Of a DNA stretch of 64,000 nt, positions 18,646 through 26,872 are shown one piece after another. The stretch spans positions 1-64,000 of the forward strand of contig NZ_JACXIZ010000011.1 in NCBI RefSeq assembly GCF_014705605.1, read 5' to 3'. The notes beneath the pieces are model-generated. The model made no database searches and was not told where the DNA came from. It saw nothing but the letters and a program-made list of their open reading frames with translations. The DNA comes from Paenibacillus sabuli (GTDB taxonomy: Bacteria > Bacillota > Bacilli > Paenibacillales > Paenibacillaceae). Numbering within the stretch: the stretch's first letter is position 1; each line of letters begins with the position of its first letter. The position numbers and the translations under genes are program-made.

Positions 18646-19275
18646 CTATTCGATTCTCTCCAGGTTGCCGTTGGCGTCCATCTTGAAGCGCGGCTTCGCT
18701 TCTTCTTCCTCGCTGATGCTGGCCAGACGGCGTGCGCGATCCATAATTTGAATCAAGGTCTTGTAATCGTCGTTTACCGTACGATAGTCCGTTTGGGCGT
18801 CGCTAACCTCGGAGGAGAGCTGTTCATTGTGCGTGCGCAGCTGTCCCAGTTCCTCCTCTTTTTCTCTCAGGCCCTTCTCCAGCAGCTTGATCTGCCGGTT
18901 CATTTCCTGATAGGTACTCTTCCAGTTGCGCAGAAAACGAATCACGGCGTCGATCGTAATGCCTTCTTCCACCGCGGCTTTTTCCCGCACGTCACTGTCT
19001 GCTTCGGCTACCGCCGATACGTGCGGCATGCTCACCTTGCGCAAATAACTGCGTTTTTGCCGCTGCTGCTTCGCCAGTTGAATCGCTTCCTCGTGACGCT
19101 TGCGCACACAGCTGTTCCACCGGAATCCGCAAGCGGCCGACGTGCGGCCGATCCGCTCTCCCACCTCTTCGAACGCTGCCAGTTGCGTGCTGCCTTCCCG
19201 GATATGGCGCAAGGTTACCTCCGCCAGGATCAGATCGTCCTCCGTACTCCAGGCATCTTGTCTCACTGCACTCAT
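18646..19275 (-). CDS. RsfA/GerR family sporulation transcription regulator
   Basis: A 209-residue protein with an N-terminal Myb/SANT-like DNA-binding domain (WSTEDDLILAEVTLRHI ... RIGRTSAACGFRWNSCVRKR, residues about 9-65). A basic linker and a long coiled coil (about residues 110-175, LLEKGLREKEEELGQLR) follow. This architecture is that of RsfA (prespore) and GerR/YlbO (mother cell) of B. subtilis. Its position beside panE and bshC matches ylbO, so a mother-cell role is the better guess, but the two paralogues cannot be separated with certainty from sequence alone. GGAGG precedes the ATG. Confidence 0.85.
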   Translation of the reverse strand: MSAVRQDAWSTEDDLILAEVTLRHIREGSTQLAAFEEVGERIGRTSAACGFRWNSCVRKRHEEAIQLAKQQRQKRSYLRKVSMPHVSAVAEADSDVREKAAVEEGITIDAVIRFLRNWKSTYQEMNRQIKLLEKGLREKEEELGQLRTHNEQLSSEVSDAQTDYRTVNDDYKTLIQIMDRARRLASISEEEEAKPRFKMDANGNLERIE

Positions 19276-19477
19276 TCAACCTATACCTCCTAACTTGAAA
19301 AGGGCGCTCCTTTATCTCTATGCCCGTGGTAGAGTTCATAGAATCTATCGGATACTAAATTGTATGTCCAAATCTTCGCGCCGTCATACATGCATGAATC
19401 CAGATTGGTGCAAACTGATCGCAGGGCCGGTAAAAAAAGAAGCCGCGCAAAGTTTGCGATTTCGTCACGGATGGCAG

Positions 19478-19506
19478 TTTACAGCCCAAATGGTTGACGG
19501 TATAAT
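19478..19506 (+). promoter_or_regulatory. Sigma-A-type promoter for the DUF2626 gene
   Basis: TTTACA and TATAAT are separated by 17 bases, about 60 bases before the DUF2626 start codon. This is one of the best vegetative promoter matches in the window. The intergenic region around it (19276-19564) holds no other recognisable feature. Confidence 0.75.
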
Positions 19507-19564
19507 GAGGTTTAGCGAAGCATGAGACCTGTTTGGTTGAAACAGAAGAGAGGGGGGTGCACCA

Positions 19565-19801
19565 ATGGCGCGTATGTTCCGGGTACTCGGGTTTTGGACG
19601 CTTGTCATCGGATTGATGGCCTTTGCCGGCCACATGATCGAGATGGCTCTGTTGTTTTTTGCCCAGACCGCCGTGTTCGTTCTCCTCGGCTACCTGAATT
19701 TCTCCGAAAGAACGTATATTACGATGTTTTGGGGATACATGATCGTAGCCTTTTCCGGCTTTACGTATTGGTCCGTATTTGTAATGGGTATTCCGTTCTG
19801 A
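19565..19801 (+). CDS. DUF2626 family small membrane protein
   Basis: A 78-residue protein with three hydrophobic helices (VLGFWTLVIGLMAFAGHM; ALLFFAQTAVFVLLGYL; MFWGYMIVAFSGFTYWSVFV) and almost no soluble part. It resembles the DUF2626 family (B. subtilis YqgY), which is conserved in Bacilli and has no known function. It has its own sigma-A promoter, a strong AGAGGGGGGT ribosome site and a terminator, so it is a monocistronic plus-strand gene among minus-strand genes. Confidence 0.8.
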   Translation: MARMFRVLGFWTLVIGLMAFAGHMIEMALLFFAQTAVFVLLGYLNFSERTYITMFWGYMIVAFSGFTYWSVFVMGIPF

Positions 19802-19829
19802 TGATCCGCAGCGCCTTATTGTGGACGAA

Positions 19830-19871
19830 GCCAAGCGCCGCGCCTTCTTTTGCGAAGGTGCGGCGCTTGGC
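19830..19871. terminator. Bidirectional terminator between DUF2626 and the MidA-type gene
   Basis: A 12-base perfect stem (GCCAAGCGCCGC with GCGGCGCTTGGC) with an inner CCTTC/GAAGG helix. It sits between the convergent DUF2626 and MidA-type genes, a few bases from the latter's stop codon. The following plus-strand bases are only GTTT, so termination efficiency is uncertain. Confidence 0.65.
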
Positions 19872-19873
19872 GT

Positions 19874-21040
19874 TTAGGGAGCCTGTCGCGACAGGCGGAG
19901 CGCTCCGCGAGTCAGCACCAGCACTCTGAACCTCGTGCTCATCCCTTCGTCCAGCAGCAGCTGCCGGATCGCGCGATTGCGCCGGGTCAGCGGTCCGAAG
20001 GGATCAAGCTCCGCATGCGGCGCCAGCAGACTCAGGATGCCCCGATCCACAGCGAAGCGCTGCTGCGTATCCTGATAGGCCGTCTGCCAGCCGCTGGCGG
20101 CGGCCAGACGCATGCAGGCGCTGAAATTGACGTCCGCAGTCAAGTCCTGCTCGCCCGGACGCGCCAGCGGATCCGCCAGCCGATGACCCGCATAAGCGCG
20201 CAGCGTCCCGGCCCGCCGATGCGGCGCCGTCAGAGGCGATGCGAGGTCGCCGTAATCGAGCAGGACGATCGCCCTCGTCGCTGCAGACGCAAGCAGGCGC
20301 GACAGCCAGCGCGCCGCATCCAGGCCGACCTCCGCCTGCTGCCCCTCCTCTAGCGCGATGCCATCCTGCTCGAGCGCGGTCTCCAGACGCTCGTCGCTCA
20401 GCGGCATCAGGCATTCCCGCAGTCGGCCCGAGTCCGGAGCAAGCGTCACACCGAGCTCCATCAGCCTACCGGCAGCCAGCGTGACCCGGTGCACCGGCAT
20501 CGCGTCGAGCAGTTCGTTGGCCAGCACGATCTCTAGCCTTCCCTCGCGATCCGCCGCTTCGGCCTCCGCAGAGCCGAGCAGCTCCAGCTCGCCGAGCGCG
20601 CGCCGCCACGGAGCCAATCGGACCGCAGCCGCTTCGCGATGGGCGGGGTGATCCTCGATGAAGCGGTACGCCACTCGTTCCAGCCAGCGCGGCGCTCCGG
20701 CCTGCCAGACGGTCAGCATCTGCTCCGCCAGTTGACCGGTCCCCCCGCCCCACTCGGTAATCCGCACCGGCGCCTCCAACTGCTCGGCCAGCTCGCGGAC
20801 CGCCCCTGCCACGAGCTCCGCCAGGACGGTACCGATGCCGGACATCGTATAGAAGTCGCCTTGCCGCCCGACCCGCGCCGGGCCGCTGCGGTAATACCCC
20901 GCCTCCGGATCGTACAGGCACATCGCCATGTAATCGCGGAATGCGATGCAGCGCATCGGCTCGCCTTGCGGCGCATCGGCGAACCGTCCCGCGGCAGGCG
21001 CTCGGCCGATGGCCGCGAGGATGCGTGATAGCAGCGTCAT
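19874..21040 (-). CDS. MidA/COG1565-type SAM-dependent methyltransferase
   Basis: A 388-residue protein of the NDUFAF7/MidA family (protein arginine methyltransferases in mitochondria; bacterial targets unknown). It shows the family start FRDYMAMCLYDPEAGYYRSG and GDFYTMSGIGTVLAE, the SAM loop ITEWGGGTGQLAEQML, LANELLDAMPVHR, and LLDYGDLASPLTAPHRRAGTLRAY. The ATG follows AGGAGGGGG. It is divergent from the secreted coiled-coil gene at 21136, with about 95 bases between the start codons; a TATAAT at 21067-21072 points towards that gene but has no good -35. Confidence 0.87.
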   Translation of the reverse strand: MTLLSRILAAIGRAPAAGRFADAPQGEPMRCIAFRDYMAMCLYDPEAGYYRSGPARVGRQGDFYTMSGIGTVLAELVAGAVRELAEQLEAPVRITEWGGGTGQLAEQMLTVWQAGAPRWLERVAYRFIEDHPAHREAAAVRLAPWRRALGELELLGSAEAEAADREGRLEIVLANELLDAMPVHRVTLAAGRLMELGVTLAPDSGRLRECLMPLSDERLETALEQDGIALEEGQQAEVGLDAARWLSRLLASAATRAIVLLDYGDLASPLTAPHRRAGTLRAYAGHRLADPLARPGEQDLTADVNFSACMRLAAASGWQTAYQDTQQRFAVDRGILSLLAPHAELDPFGPLTRRNRAIRQLLLDEGMSTRFRVLVLTRGALRLSRQAP

Positions 21041-21135
21041 GCTTCCCCCTCCTGTCCGATATGAGATATAATATGAACCAATGCCGCATATACATTACTC
21101 CCGTCAGAGGCTAACGCGCCAAGGAGGTGACTGCT

Positions 21136-22224
21136 ATGCGCCAGCGTCTGTGCCTGCCGGCCGTCGGCCTGGCCCTGCTGCTCGCCCTCGTCGCCGGCAC
21201 ATGGCCCGCCTGGGCGACCGCCCAGGCGCCGACGGACGAGCATACCCGGCAGCTGCTGGAGAAGGGACTGTCCGTTGTCGAGATCGACAAGGAAATCGGC
21301 CGCATCCAGGCCCAGCAGGCCGAGCTCGGCGACACCCTTGCCGGCCTGTCGCGCCAGATGGTAGTCAGCGAGGCCGAAGCCGCCAAAAAACGCGAGCAGG
21401 CCGGCGAAGTGCTGCGTGCGTATTATACCGGAGACCGCGGCAGCCTGCTGCAGACATTGTTTGCCTTTCGCAGTCTGTCGGATCTAATGGCCGTGGCGGA
21501 CTATTATGATTATCTGCTCTCGCGAGACAAGCAGACGCTGGACGGCTACCGCCGCGAATACGCCGAGCTGAGCCAGTCGCGCCAGCAGTTGACCGCCGAG
21601 CAGGCCAAGCTGGCGGCGATGGAGCGACGTCTGCTCGACCAGCGGGCGCGTGTAGCCGCGCTCCAACAGGAGATCGATACGGCGATTGCGAGCAGCGACG
21701 ACGCCGCGCGACTGCGGCTGATGCTCGAGGAGATGACCGCCTATTGGGAGAATGTCGGCTTGTACGAGGTGCGCCGGTATTTTTCCGCGCTCGCCTCGGC
21801 CATGCGCGAACTGCCCGATTGGCTCAAGGCCCACGACCAGTATATGGCCTTTGCCGGTCTTACGTACGAAATTACGCTCCCCGAGGAGGCGCTCAACACG
21901 TTTTTGCGCGAGCAAAACGAGCTGTTTGAGGCCTTTGCCTTCACCTTCCAGGACGGTCGAATCGTCGTGAGCGGAGAGCGCGAGGGCATCTCGGTCGAGA
22001 TCGCGGGCGCCTATGGCATGGTAGAGTCGCCCAAGCCGGGCATTCTCTTTCAGGTCGAATCGCTTGTATTCAACGGCCTGTCCTTGCCCGATACGACGAT
22101 GCAGGCGCTGGAGGAGGAGTTCGATCTCGGCTTCTACCCACAGCTGATTGTGCCGCTCGTGCGCGCCAAGTCGGTGGAGATCGTCGACGGCGAGCTGCGT
22201 GTGATTCTCGAGCTTGATCTGTAG
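21136..22224 (+). CDS. Secreted coiled-coil protein with CwlO/PcsB-like N-terminus, no hydrolase domain
   Basis: About 362 residues. A signal peptide (LCLPAVGLALLLALVAGTWPAWA) precedes a long coiled coil (residues about 30-190). The coil includes a YYTGDRGSLLQTLFAFRSLSDL segment, which resembles the N-terminal region of PcsB/CwlO-type hydrolases that interact with FtsEX. The C-terminal part (about 225-362) is beta-rich, without cysteines or a recognisable NlpC/P60, CHAP or M23 catalytic motif, and ends VEIVDGELRVILELDL. I could not assign that domain. The ATG follows AAGGAGGT; an upstream in-frame GTG overlaps that site. A second unknown gene follows 88 bases downstream. Extracytoplasmic location is inferred; function unknown. 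Confidence 0.7.
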   Translation: MRQRLCLPAVGLALLLALVAGTWPAWATAQAPTDEHTRQLLEKGLSVVEIDKEIGRIQAQQAELGDTLAGLSRQMVVSEAEAAKKREQAGEVLRAYYTGDRGSLLQTLFAFRSLSDLMAVADYYDYLLSRDKQTLDGYRREYAELSQSRQQLTAEQAKLAAMERRLLDQRARVAALQQEIDTAIASSDDAARLRLMLEEMTAYWENVGLYEVRRYFSALASAMRELPDWLKAHDQYMAFAGLTYEITLPEEALNTFLREQNELFEAFAFTFQDGRIVVSGEREGISVEIAGAYGMVESPKPGILFQVESLVFNGLSLPDTTMQALEEEFDLGFYPQLIVPLVRAKSVEIVDGELRVILELDL

Positions 22225-22312
22225 GCGTTACTCATGACGCCCGGTTCGCGGCTTCATTGTAGCAGACGTCCGTTGTGCTGTCGAGAGATAAGGGAAGGAC
22301 AGGAGGGATAAG

Positions 22313-22801
22313 ATGAAAGTTGTAACCGGAATTGAAATGCAACTCCCCGCGGACAAGCGCCCCGGCTTTTATGCCCAGATCGTCAAAGGCATCGCCGAGG
22401 CCGCGGCCGGATTGCTGGATCGCAGCGGCGAACTGCTATTCACAGAGCAGGAGCAGGCCGATGCCGTAGCCGGCGTGCTGACGCATTATCGCGTGCCGTA
22501 CATCTGCGGCGACTGGGCGCAGCTCGGCGAGGCGTGGACGACGGATGCGCTTTGGAGCGACTACGGCCTCGACGCTCGCGCCGGCGGGCGATTCGTCGAT
22601 CTGCGGCTCGCGGCCGCCGGCGCCTTGGAGCCCGCGACAGACAGAGCCGAGCTCGAGCAGGCCTGGCTACAGCTGCTGGAGCACCAGCTCGCGCGGCTGC
22701 AGACCCCAGGGGCTCGCCAACTGTTGATCGACCGCCAGCTCACGGAGCTGGCGGACGGCATCGCCGCGGCATACGGCTGCCGCATGCGCTGGCTGCTGTG
22801 A
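22313..22801 (+). CDS. Uncharacterised 162-residue cytoplasmic protein
   Basis: A 162-residue protein without signal peptide or membrane segment, beginning MKVVTGIEMQLPADKRPGFY. It is rich in Ala, Leu and Gln, and has a helical C-terminal half (LEQAWLQLLEHQLARLQTPG) and a basic end (GCRMRWLL). I do not recognise a family. A good AGGAGGG site and codon use like its neighbours support it as real. It probably shares a transcript with the secreted coiled-coil gene upstream. Confidence 0.6.
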   Translation: MKVVTGIEMQLPADKRPGFYAQIVKGIAEAAAGLLDRSGELLFTEQEQADAVAGVLTHYRVPYICGDWAQLGEAWTTDALWSDYGLDARAGGRFVDLRLAAAGALEPATDRAELEQAWLQLLEHQLARLQTPGARQLLIDRQLTELADGIAAAYGCRMRWLL

Positions 22802-22860
22802 CTGCCGGCGCAATCCTCGCTCTCCGAGGGCCGCATCCTGCTCCTTCTATACGATCCAGC

Positions 22861-22896
22861 GACAAGGCGCGTCCCGCAAGCGGGACGCGCCTTGTC
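22861..22896. terminator. Perfect 36-base palindrome between convergent genes
   Basis: Two 17-base arms (GACAAGGCGCGTCCCGC and its exact complement) are separated by AA. It lies midway between the stop codons of the convergent genes ending at 22801 and 22931. No T-tract follows on either strand, so it is either an inefficient bidirectional terminator or a transcript-end stabilising hairpin. Confidence 0.5.
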
Positions 22897-22930
22897 GTAT
22901 GCGGCAGATTGGCCGCTCGGGAGCGGCTCG

Positions 22931-24262
22931 CTACAGCAGATCCGCGGCCAGCTGGGCGAGCCTGGAGCGTTCGCCCTTCTCCAGGGTGATGTGCCCGCTT
23001 AGCGCTTCTTGCTTGAAGCGCTCGACCACATAGGTCAGCCCGTTGCTGACTGCATCCAGGTACGGATGATCGATCTGCTCGGGATCGCCCATCAGCACGA
23101 TTTTGCTGCCCTCTCCGACGCGCGAGACGATCGTCTTCACCTCGTGCCTGGACAGGTTCTGGGCCTCGTCGATGATGATGAATTGCCCCGGGATCGAGCG
23201 CCCCCGAATGTAGGTGAGCGCCTCCACCTGAATGCTGCCGAGCCCCATCAGGATTTTATCGATGTCCCCGCTTTTTTTCGTATCGAACAAATATTCCAGG
23301 TTGTCGTACACCGGTTGCATCCAAGGCCGCAGCTTCTCGTCCTTCTCGCCCGGCAAGTATCCGATATCCTTTCCCATCGGCACGACCGGTCTTGCGATCA
23401 GCAGCTTTTTGTATTTGTGCTCGTCCTCTACCTTGAGCAGGCCCGCAGCGAGCGCCAGCAGCGTTTTGCCGGTGCCCGCCTTGCCGGTCAGCGTCACGAG
23501 CGGCACATCATCGCTGAGCAGCAGCTCCAACGCCATGCGCTGCTGGGCGTTGCGCGCCGTGATGCCCCACACCGCGTCGTTGCTCAGATAGAGCGGCTCG
23601 AGCCGCTTGCCGTCGAGCGATACCCGGAGCAGCGCCGACTTGGAAGAGCCCATCTCATCGCGCAGAATGACGAATTCGTTAGGATGCAGACGCAGCTTGA
23701 GCTTGAGCGCCGACACGTCCAAAAAACGATACGTGTAAAACTCGTCGATTACCGCGGGATGAACCTTGACCGTCGTGCAGCCGGTATAAATATCGGAGGC
23801 CTCCACGGTCTGATCGGACAGATAGTCCTGCGCCAGCAGGCCGAGCACGTCGGCCTTGATCCGCACCAGCACGTCCTTGCTGACCAGCGCCACCTGACGC
23901 GGCTGCTCGCGCGACTGCTCTTCCATATGATAATTGAGGGCCACCGCCAAAATCCGATTGTCGTTGGACATATCGCCAAACATTTCCTGAACCTTGACAA
24001 AGCTCCGATGATTGAGCTCGACCTTGAGCAGGCCGCCTTGCTCCAGTCGAATGCCTTCGTGCAAATGGCCTTGCCCGCGCAGTCCGTCCAGCAGCCGCGA
24101 GACGTGGCGGGCATTGCGCCCGAGCTCGTCGGCCATTCGTTTTTTCGAATCGATCTCCTCCAGCACGACCGCCGGAATGATCACTTCGTTGTCTTCAAAC
24201 GCGTAGATCGCCAGCGGGTCATGCAGCAGCACATTCGTATCGAGCACGAAAATTTTGGTCAT
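22931..24262 (-). CDS. PIN domain-PhoH fusion ATPase (YlaK type)
   Basis: About 443 residues. The N-terminal PIN nuclease-like domain begins MTKIFVLDTNVLLHDP and has the acidic residues of VVLEEIDSKKR and DNRILAVAL. The C-terminal PhoH ATPase domain has the Walker A GKAGTGKTLLALAAGL, IARPVVPMGKDIGYLPG and Walker B FIIIDEAQNLS. It corresponds to YlaK of B. subtilis. PIN-PhoH proteins are proposed RNA helicase/nucleases; the role here is inferred. The ATG follows AGGGAGGG. The other PhoH gene in this window lacks the PIN domain. Confidence 0.92.
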   Translation of the reverse strand: MTKIFVLDTNVLLHDPLAIYAFEDNEVIIPAVVLEEIDSKKRMADELGRNARHVSRLLDGLRGQGHLHEGIRLEQGGLLKVELNHRSFVKVQEMFGDMSNDNRILAVALNYHMEEQSREQPRQVALVSKDVLVRIKADVLGLLAQDYLSDQTVEASDIYTGCTTVKVHPAVIDEFYTYRFLDVSALKLKLRLHPNEFVILRDEMGSSKSALLRVSLDGKRLEPLYLSNDAVWGITARNAQQRMALELLLSDDVPLVTLTGKAGTGKTLLALAAGLLKVEDEHKYKKLLIARPVVPMGKDIGYLPGEKDEKLRPWMQPVYDNLEYLFDTKKSGDIDKILMGLGSIQVEALTYIRGRSIPGQFIIIDEAQNLSRHEVKTIVSRVGEGSKIVLMGDPEQIDHPYLDAVSNGLTYVVERFKQEALSGHITLEKGERSRLAQLAADLL

Positions 24263-24382
24263 GGTAAGCCCTCCCTGGGCGCAAGTCAGACTTGCAAGCA
24301 ATCGATGTACATAGCTTCAATCCTGAACGGTTAAACTACACACGGAAGTTGTTACGCGAATTAGGAAAGGTTGGGATAGCAT

Positions 24383-24925
24383 ATGACGAATAAATGGCTG
24401 GTGTCAATCGCCGTGCTCGCGACGCTGCTCTCAGGCTGCGGGACGAACAACGGCAACGGCGCATCACCCTCTCCGCAAAATAATGACGGACTTCGTCAGC
24501 AGGCGCAGCAGCTGCCGGAATCGGCCGGTGAGGAATTGGATGCCGCCGGCAGACTCGAACAACTCGCCAAGCATGTGCCGGGCGTCGAAAATGCGCATTG
24601 TGTGCTCCTTGGCGACACCGCAGTGGTGGGCATCGACGTGGACGCCTCGCTGGACCGTTCCCGGGTCGGCACCTTGAAATATTCCGTCGCCGAGGCGCTC
24701 CGCGACGATCCGAACGGCGCCAAAGCAATTGTCACCGCCGACATGGACCTGGGAGAACGGCTGCGGGAGATGCGTCAGGACATCCAGGCCGGCAAGCCGG
24801 TCGCGGGCTTCGCCGAAGAATTGGCGGACATCGTAGGCCGCATCGTGCCGCAACTGCCAAGAGACACTCTGCCGCGCGATACGACAGACGCACCTGCCTC
24901 CCCGCAGGTCGACCAGCAGCTCTGA
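24383..24925 (+). CDS. YhcN/YlaJ family sporulation lipoprotein
   Basis: A 180-residue predicted lipoprotein. A lipobox LLSGC follows a short hydrophobic signal (WLVSIAVLATLLSGC), so Cys19 should be lipidated. The remainder has the YhcN/YlaJ fold region (LEQLAKHVPGVENAHCVLLGDTAVVGIDVDASLD ending in a Pro/Asp-rich tail). Homologues sit in the spore inner membrane and modestly affect germination. It is divergent from the PIN-PhoH gene, as ylaJ and ylaK are neighbours in B. subtilis, but here the orientations differ. Confidence 0.85.
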   Translation: MTNKWLVSIAVLATLLSGCGTNNGNGASPSPQNNDGLRQQAQQLPESAGEELDAAGRLEQLAKHVPGVENAHCVLLGDTAVVGIDVDASLDRSRVGTLKYSVAEALRDDPNGAKAIVTADMDLGERLREMRQDIQAGKPVAGFAEELADIVGRIVPQLPRDTLPRDTTDAPASPQVDQQL

Positions 24926-24930
24926 ACCTG

Positions 24931-24966
24931 CAAAAAAAGCCTAGCGGAATCGCTAGGCTTTTTTGC
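24931..24966. terminator. Bidirectional rho-independent terminator
   Basis: An eight-base stem GCCTAGCG/CGCTAGGC with loop GAAT is flanked by A-rich and T-rich tracts, so it has a U-run on both strands. It lies directly after the spore lipoprotein gene and also serves the convergent LCP gene. Confidence 0.9.
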
Positions 24967-25152
24967 AGGCTGCGGCCAGCCCTATCCAGCCCCCGAACGG
25001 CAGCACGGGCACACGGCGACACGCATGTCATGTCGGCACGAACGGAGCGCGAGGCAGCGAATGGTCGCACGCTACGCGACAGATGTGCTATGAGCATCCG
25101 CATCGCCTCCTTATTTGCCATTATAGCATAGCCTATTCGGCCAATCCAAGCG

Positions 25153-26208
25153 TCATTCGGCCAATTTGCGCTGTAAGGCGGCGCGGGCTTGCTCCACGGT
25201 TTCCGCATCGAGTCGCACATACGGCGAGCGCCACGTCCCTTCGAGCGGGACCGATTCAATGTCGCTGCCGCCGATGCCGAAATACGTCGTCATCAGCCGT
25301 TCGATCTCCTTGGGCGGCATATCCACCTTCAGGTTGCTGCCGACCGCGCCCAGCAGGCCGTCCACGCGGGTGACGACCCCCAGAGAGGTGACCTCATCCA
25401 TTACCGCTTGTATGACCTGCGTCTGACGCTTGTTGCGCTCGAAGTCGCTCGACTCCTTCGTGCGCGGCGAGCATTTGCTCGACGACTGGCGATACCGGAC
25501 GTAGTCCAGCGCTTGCTTGCCGTCCAGCTGCTGTGTGCCGGCAGTCAGCTGGATATTGGTGCCGTCGGCGTTGTCGATATAGCACATGTCCATATCGACG
25601 TCGACGGTGACGCCGTCCAGCGCGTCGACGACATCGCGGAAGCCGTCGAAATTGATGACGGCGGTATAGTCGATCGGAATATCGAAATACTGGCCGAACA
25701 TCTCCCGCATCTCCGAACGCGCATAGGCGCGCGCATCGTCCGGCGACTGCTTATCGCCAATGGCCTGCATATAAAATTTGGCGTAGTACGCGTTGGCTTT
25801 GTGACTTATGTAGCCGTCCATTTCGATCAGCGCGTCGCGCGGCACCGATACGACCGTAGCCGACTTGGTGTTGGGGTTCATCGACACGATTTTGATGACA
25901 TCGGTATTCAGTCCGCCGCCCTTCTCGCGCGAATCCAGTCCCAAAAGCAAAAAGGTCACGCCCTTGACTTTGACCGACTGCTCCGGCGGCACCTCGACAA
26001 TCGTCGGATCGCCGATGACCTCGAGCGCATCCCGCGTTTGGGTGACCAGATACCCCAGATACAAGGCGACGCCGACCAATACGATCAACAGGCTGAAAAA
26101 AATGCGTCTTCCCCAGCGCGCCGGCTTACGCGGCTTTTGCGGCGGTTTTTTTTGCCTTCCCTTGGCGTGCGAAGCGCTTCTCGGTCCATAGGATGCTTTT
26201 TCACTCAT
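25153..26208 (-). CDS. LytR-CpsA-Psr (LCP) family cell-wall glycopolymer ligase
   Basis: LCP proteins attach teichoic acids or other undecaprenyl-linked glycopolymers to peptidoglycan. About 351 residues: a basic Pro-rich cytoplasmic N-terminus, one transmembrane helix (RIFFSLLIVLVGVALYLGYLV) and the extracytoplasmic LCP domain. The domain shows LLLGLDSRE, SVPRDALIEMDGY with its conserved Arg and Asp, INFDGFRDVVDALDGV and LDGKQALDYVRYR. The ATG overlaps the stop of the upstream small gene by eight bases, implying coupled translation. The upstream extension of the open frame is an overlap with that gene, not coding. Confidence 0.92.
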   Translation of the reverse strand: MSEKASYGPRSASHAKGRQKKPPQKPRKPARWGRRIFFSLLIVLVGVALYLGYLVTQTRDALEVIGDPTIVEVPPEQSVKVKGVTFLLLGLDSREKGGGLNTDVIKIVSMNPNTKSATVVSVPRDALIEMDGYISHKANAYYAKFYMQAIGDKQSPDDARAYARSEMREMFGQYFDIPIDYTAVINFDGFRDVVDALDGVTVDVDMDMCYIDNADGTNIQLTAGTQQLDGKQALDYVRYRQSSSKCSPRTKESSDFERNKRQTQVIQAVMDEVTSLGVVTRVDGLLGAVGSNLKVDMPPKEIERLMTTYFGIGGSDIESVPLEGTWRSPYVRLDAETVEQARAALQRKLAE

Positions 26209-26500
26209 GGCTCTCACCCGGCATTTCGTTATATTTGGGATTGGCGTTGATGTCATGCAGCAGTTGCTCGGCCTGCTCGCGCGGATAACGCCGCGCGAAC
26301 GGACCGGCCTGCTGCTCGCCTTGCACGTCAATCCAATCTTCGCCGGCCGCATGCGCAAGGTGCAAATCAACGACGCCGTGATCCTCGCGCAGCATGTCGC
26401 GGAAGAAGTCCCGCGTATCCGCAGCAGGCGCATCCTGTGGACGCGCCCGCGCGACAAGCTCGATCTGCAGCCAATTGAACAGCGCATCGTGAAATTGCAC
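26201..26500 (-). CDS. Small conserved protein in the ylaL position
   Basis: A 99-residue acidic soluble protein starting at GTG (VQFHDALFNWLQIELVARARP after recoding to Met) behind GGAGGCGTCAGGGG. Notable segments are ADTRDFFRDMLREDHGV and RRYPREQAEQLLHDINANPKYNEMPG. No catalytic motif or membrane segment. Its place between ylaH and the LCP gene suggests equivalence to B. subtilis ylaL, but I base this on position rather than on remembered sequence. An in-frame ATG lies 15 codons upstream without a better ribosome site. Confidence 0.7.
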   Translation of the reverse strand: MQFHDALFNWLQIELVARARPQDAPAADTRDFFRDMLREDHGVVDLHLAHAAGEDWIDVQGEQQAGPFARRYPREQAEQLLHDINANPKYNEMPGESHE

Positions 26501-26562
26501 GCCCCTGACGCCTCCTTGTCGTGCGATGCCCGCCTTGACGGGCATCGCACGCTATGATCGGT

Positions 26563-26853
26563 CTATTGCGCCGGCTTGTTCTCCTTGCGGTCGCGCCGCT
26601 TGTCGAACAGCAGACGAATGCGGTAGATCAGCATGAGGACGACGGCCACGCCCATGCACTGAATAATCGGCAGCTTGTCGATCTGCAGCACCAGCAGCAC
26701 GAGCGAGCCGAGCGCCATCGTCACATAGACCAGAATTTCTTTCAGGATCGGCAGCTTTTGCTGCGGCCGGAACACCTTGTTGAAGATATAGATCGTGCAT
26801 CCCAAAATTAAGACGTAAGAAACGAGCCAATGGTTGCTAAGCCATTCCTGCAC
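26563..26853 (-). CDS. YlaH-like membrane protein
   Basis: About 96 residues from a GTG start preceded by GGGAGG. Three hydrophobic segments (LVSYVLILGCTIYIFNKVF; EILVYVTMALGSLVLLVLQI; CMGVAVVLMLIYRIRLLF) and a highly charged C-terminus (DKRRDRKENKPAQ). The size, topology and location directly after typA match YlaH of B. subtilis. Function unknown. An alternative ATG 13 codons upstream would overlap the end of typA. Confidence 0.8.
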   Translation of the reverse strand: MQEWLSNHWLVSYVLILGCTIYIFNKVFRPQQKLPILKEILVYVTMALGSLVLLVLQIDKLPIIQCMGVAVVLMLIYRIRLLFDKRRDRKENKPAQ

Positions 26854-26872
26854 AGTGCCGAGGCCTCCCTTG

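Noticed and set aside
24732-25090. Minus-strand frame starting with AAGGAGGCG-ATG near 25090
   Set aside because: It has a perfect-looking ribosome site, but it reads straight through the 24931-24966 terminator into the antisense of the spore lipoprotein gene, and the product has no plausible domain.
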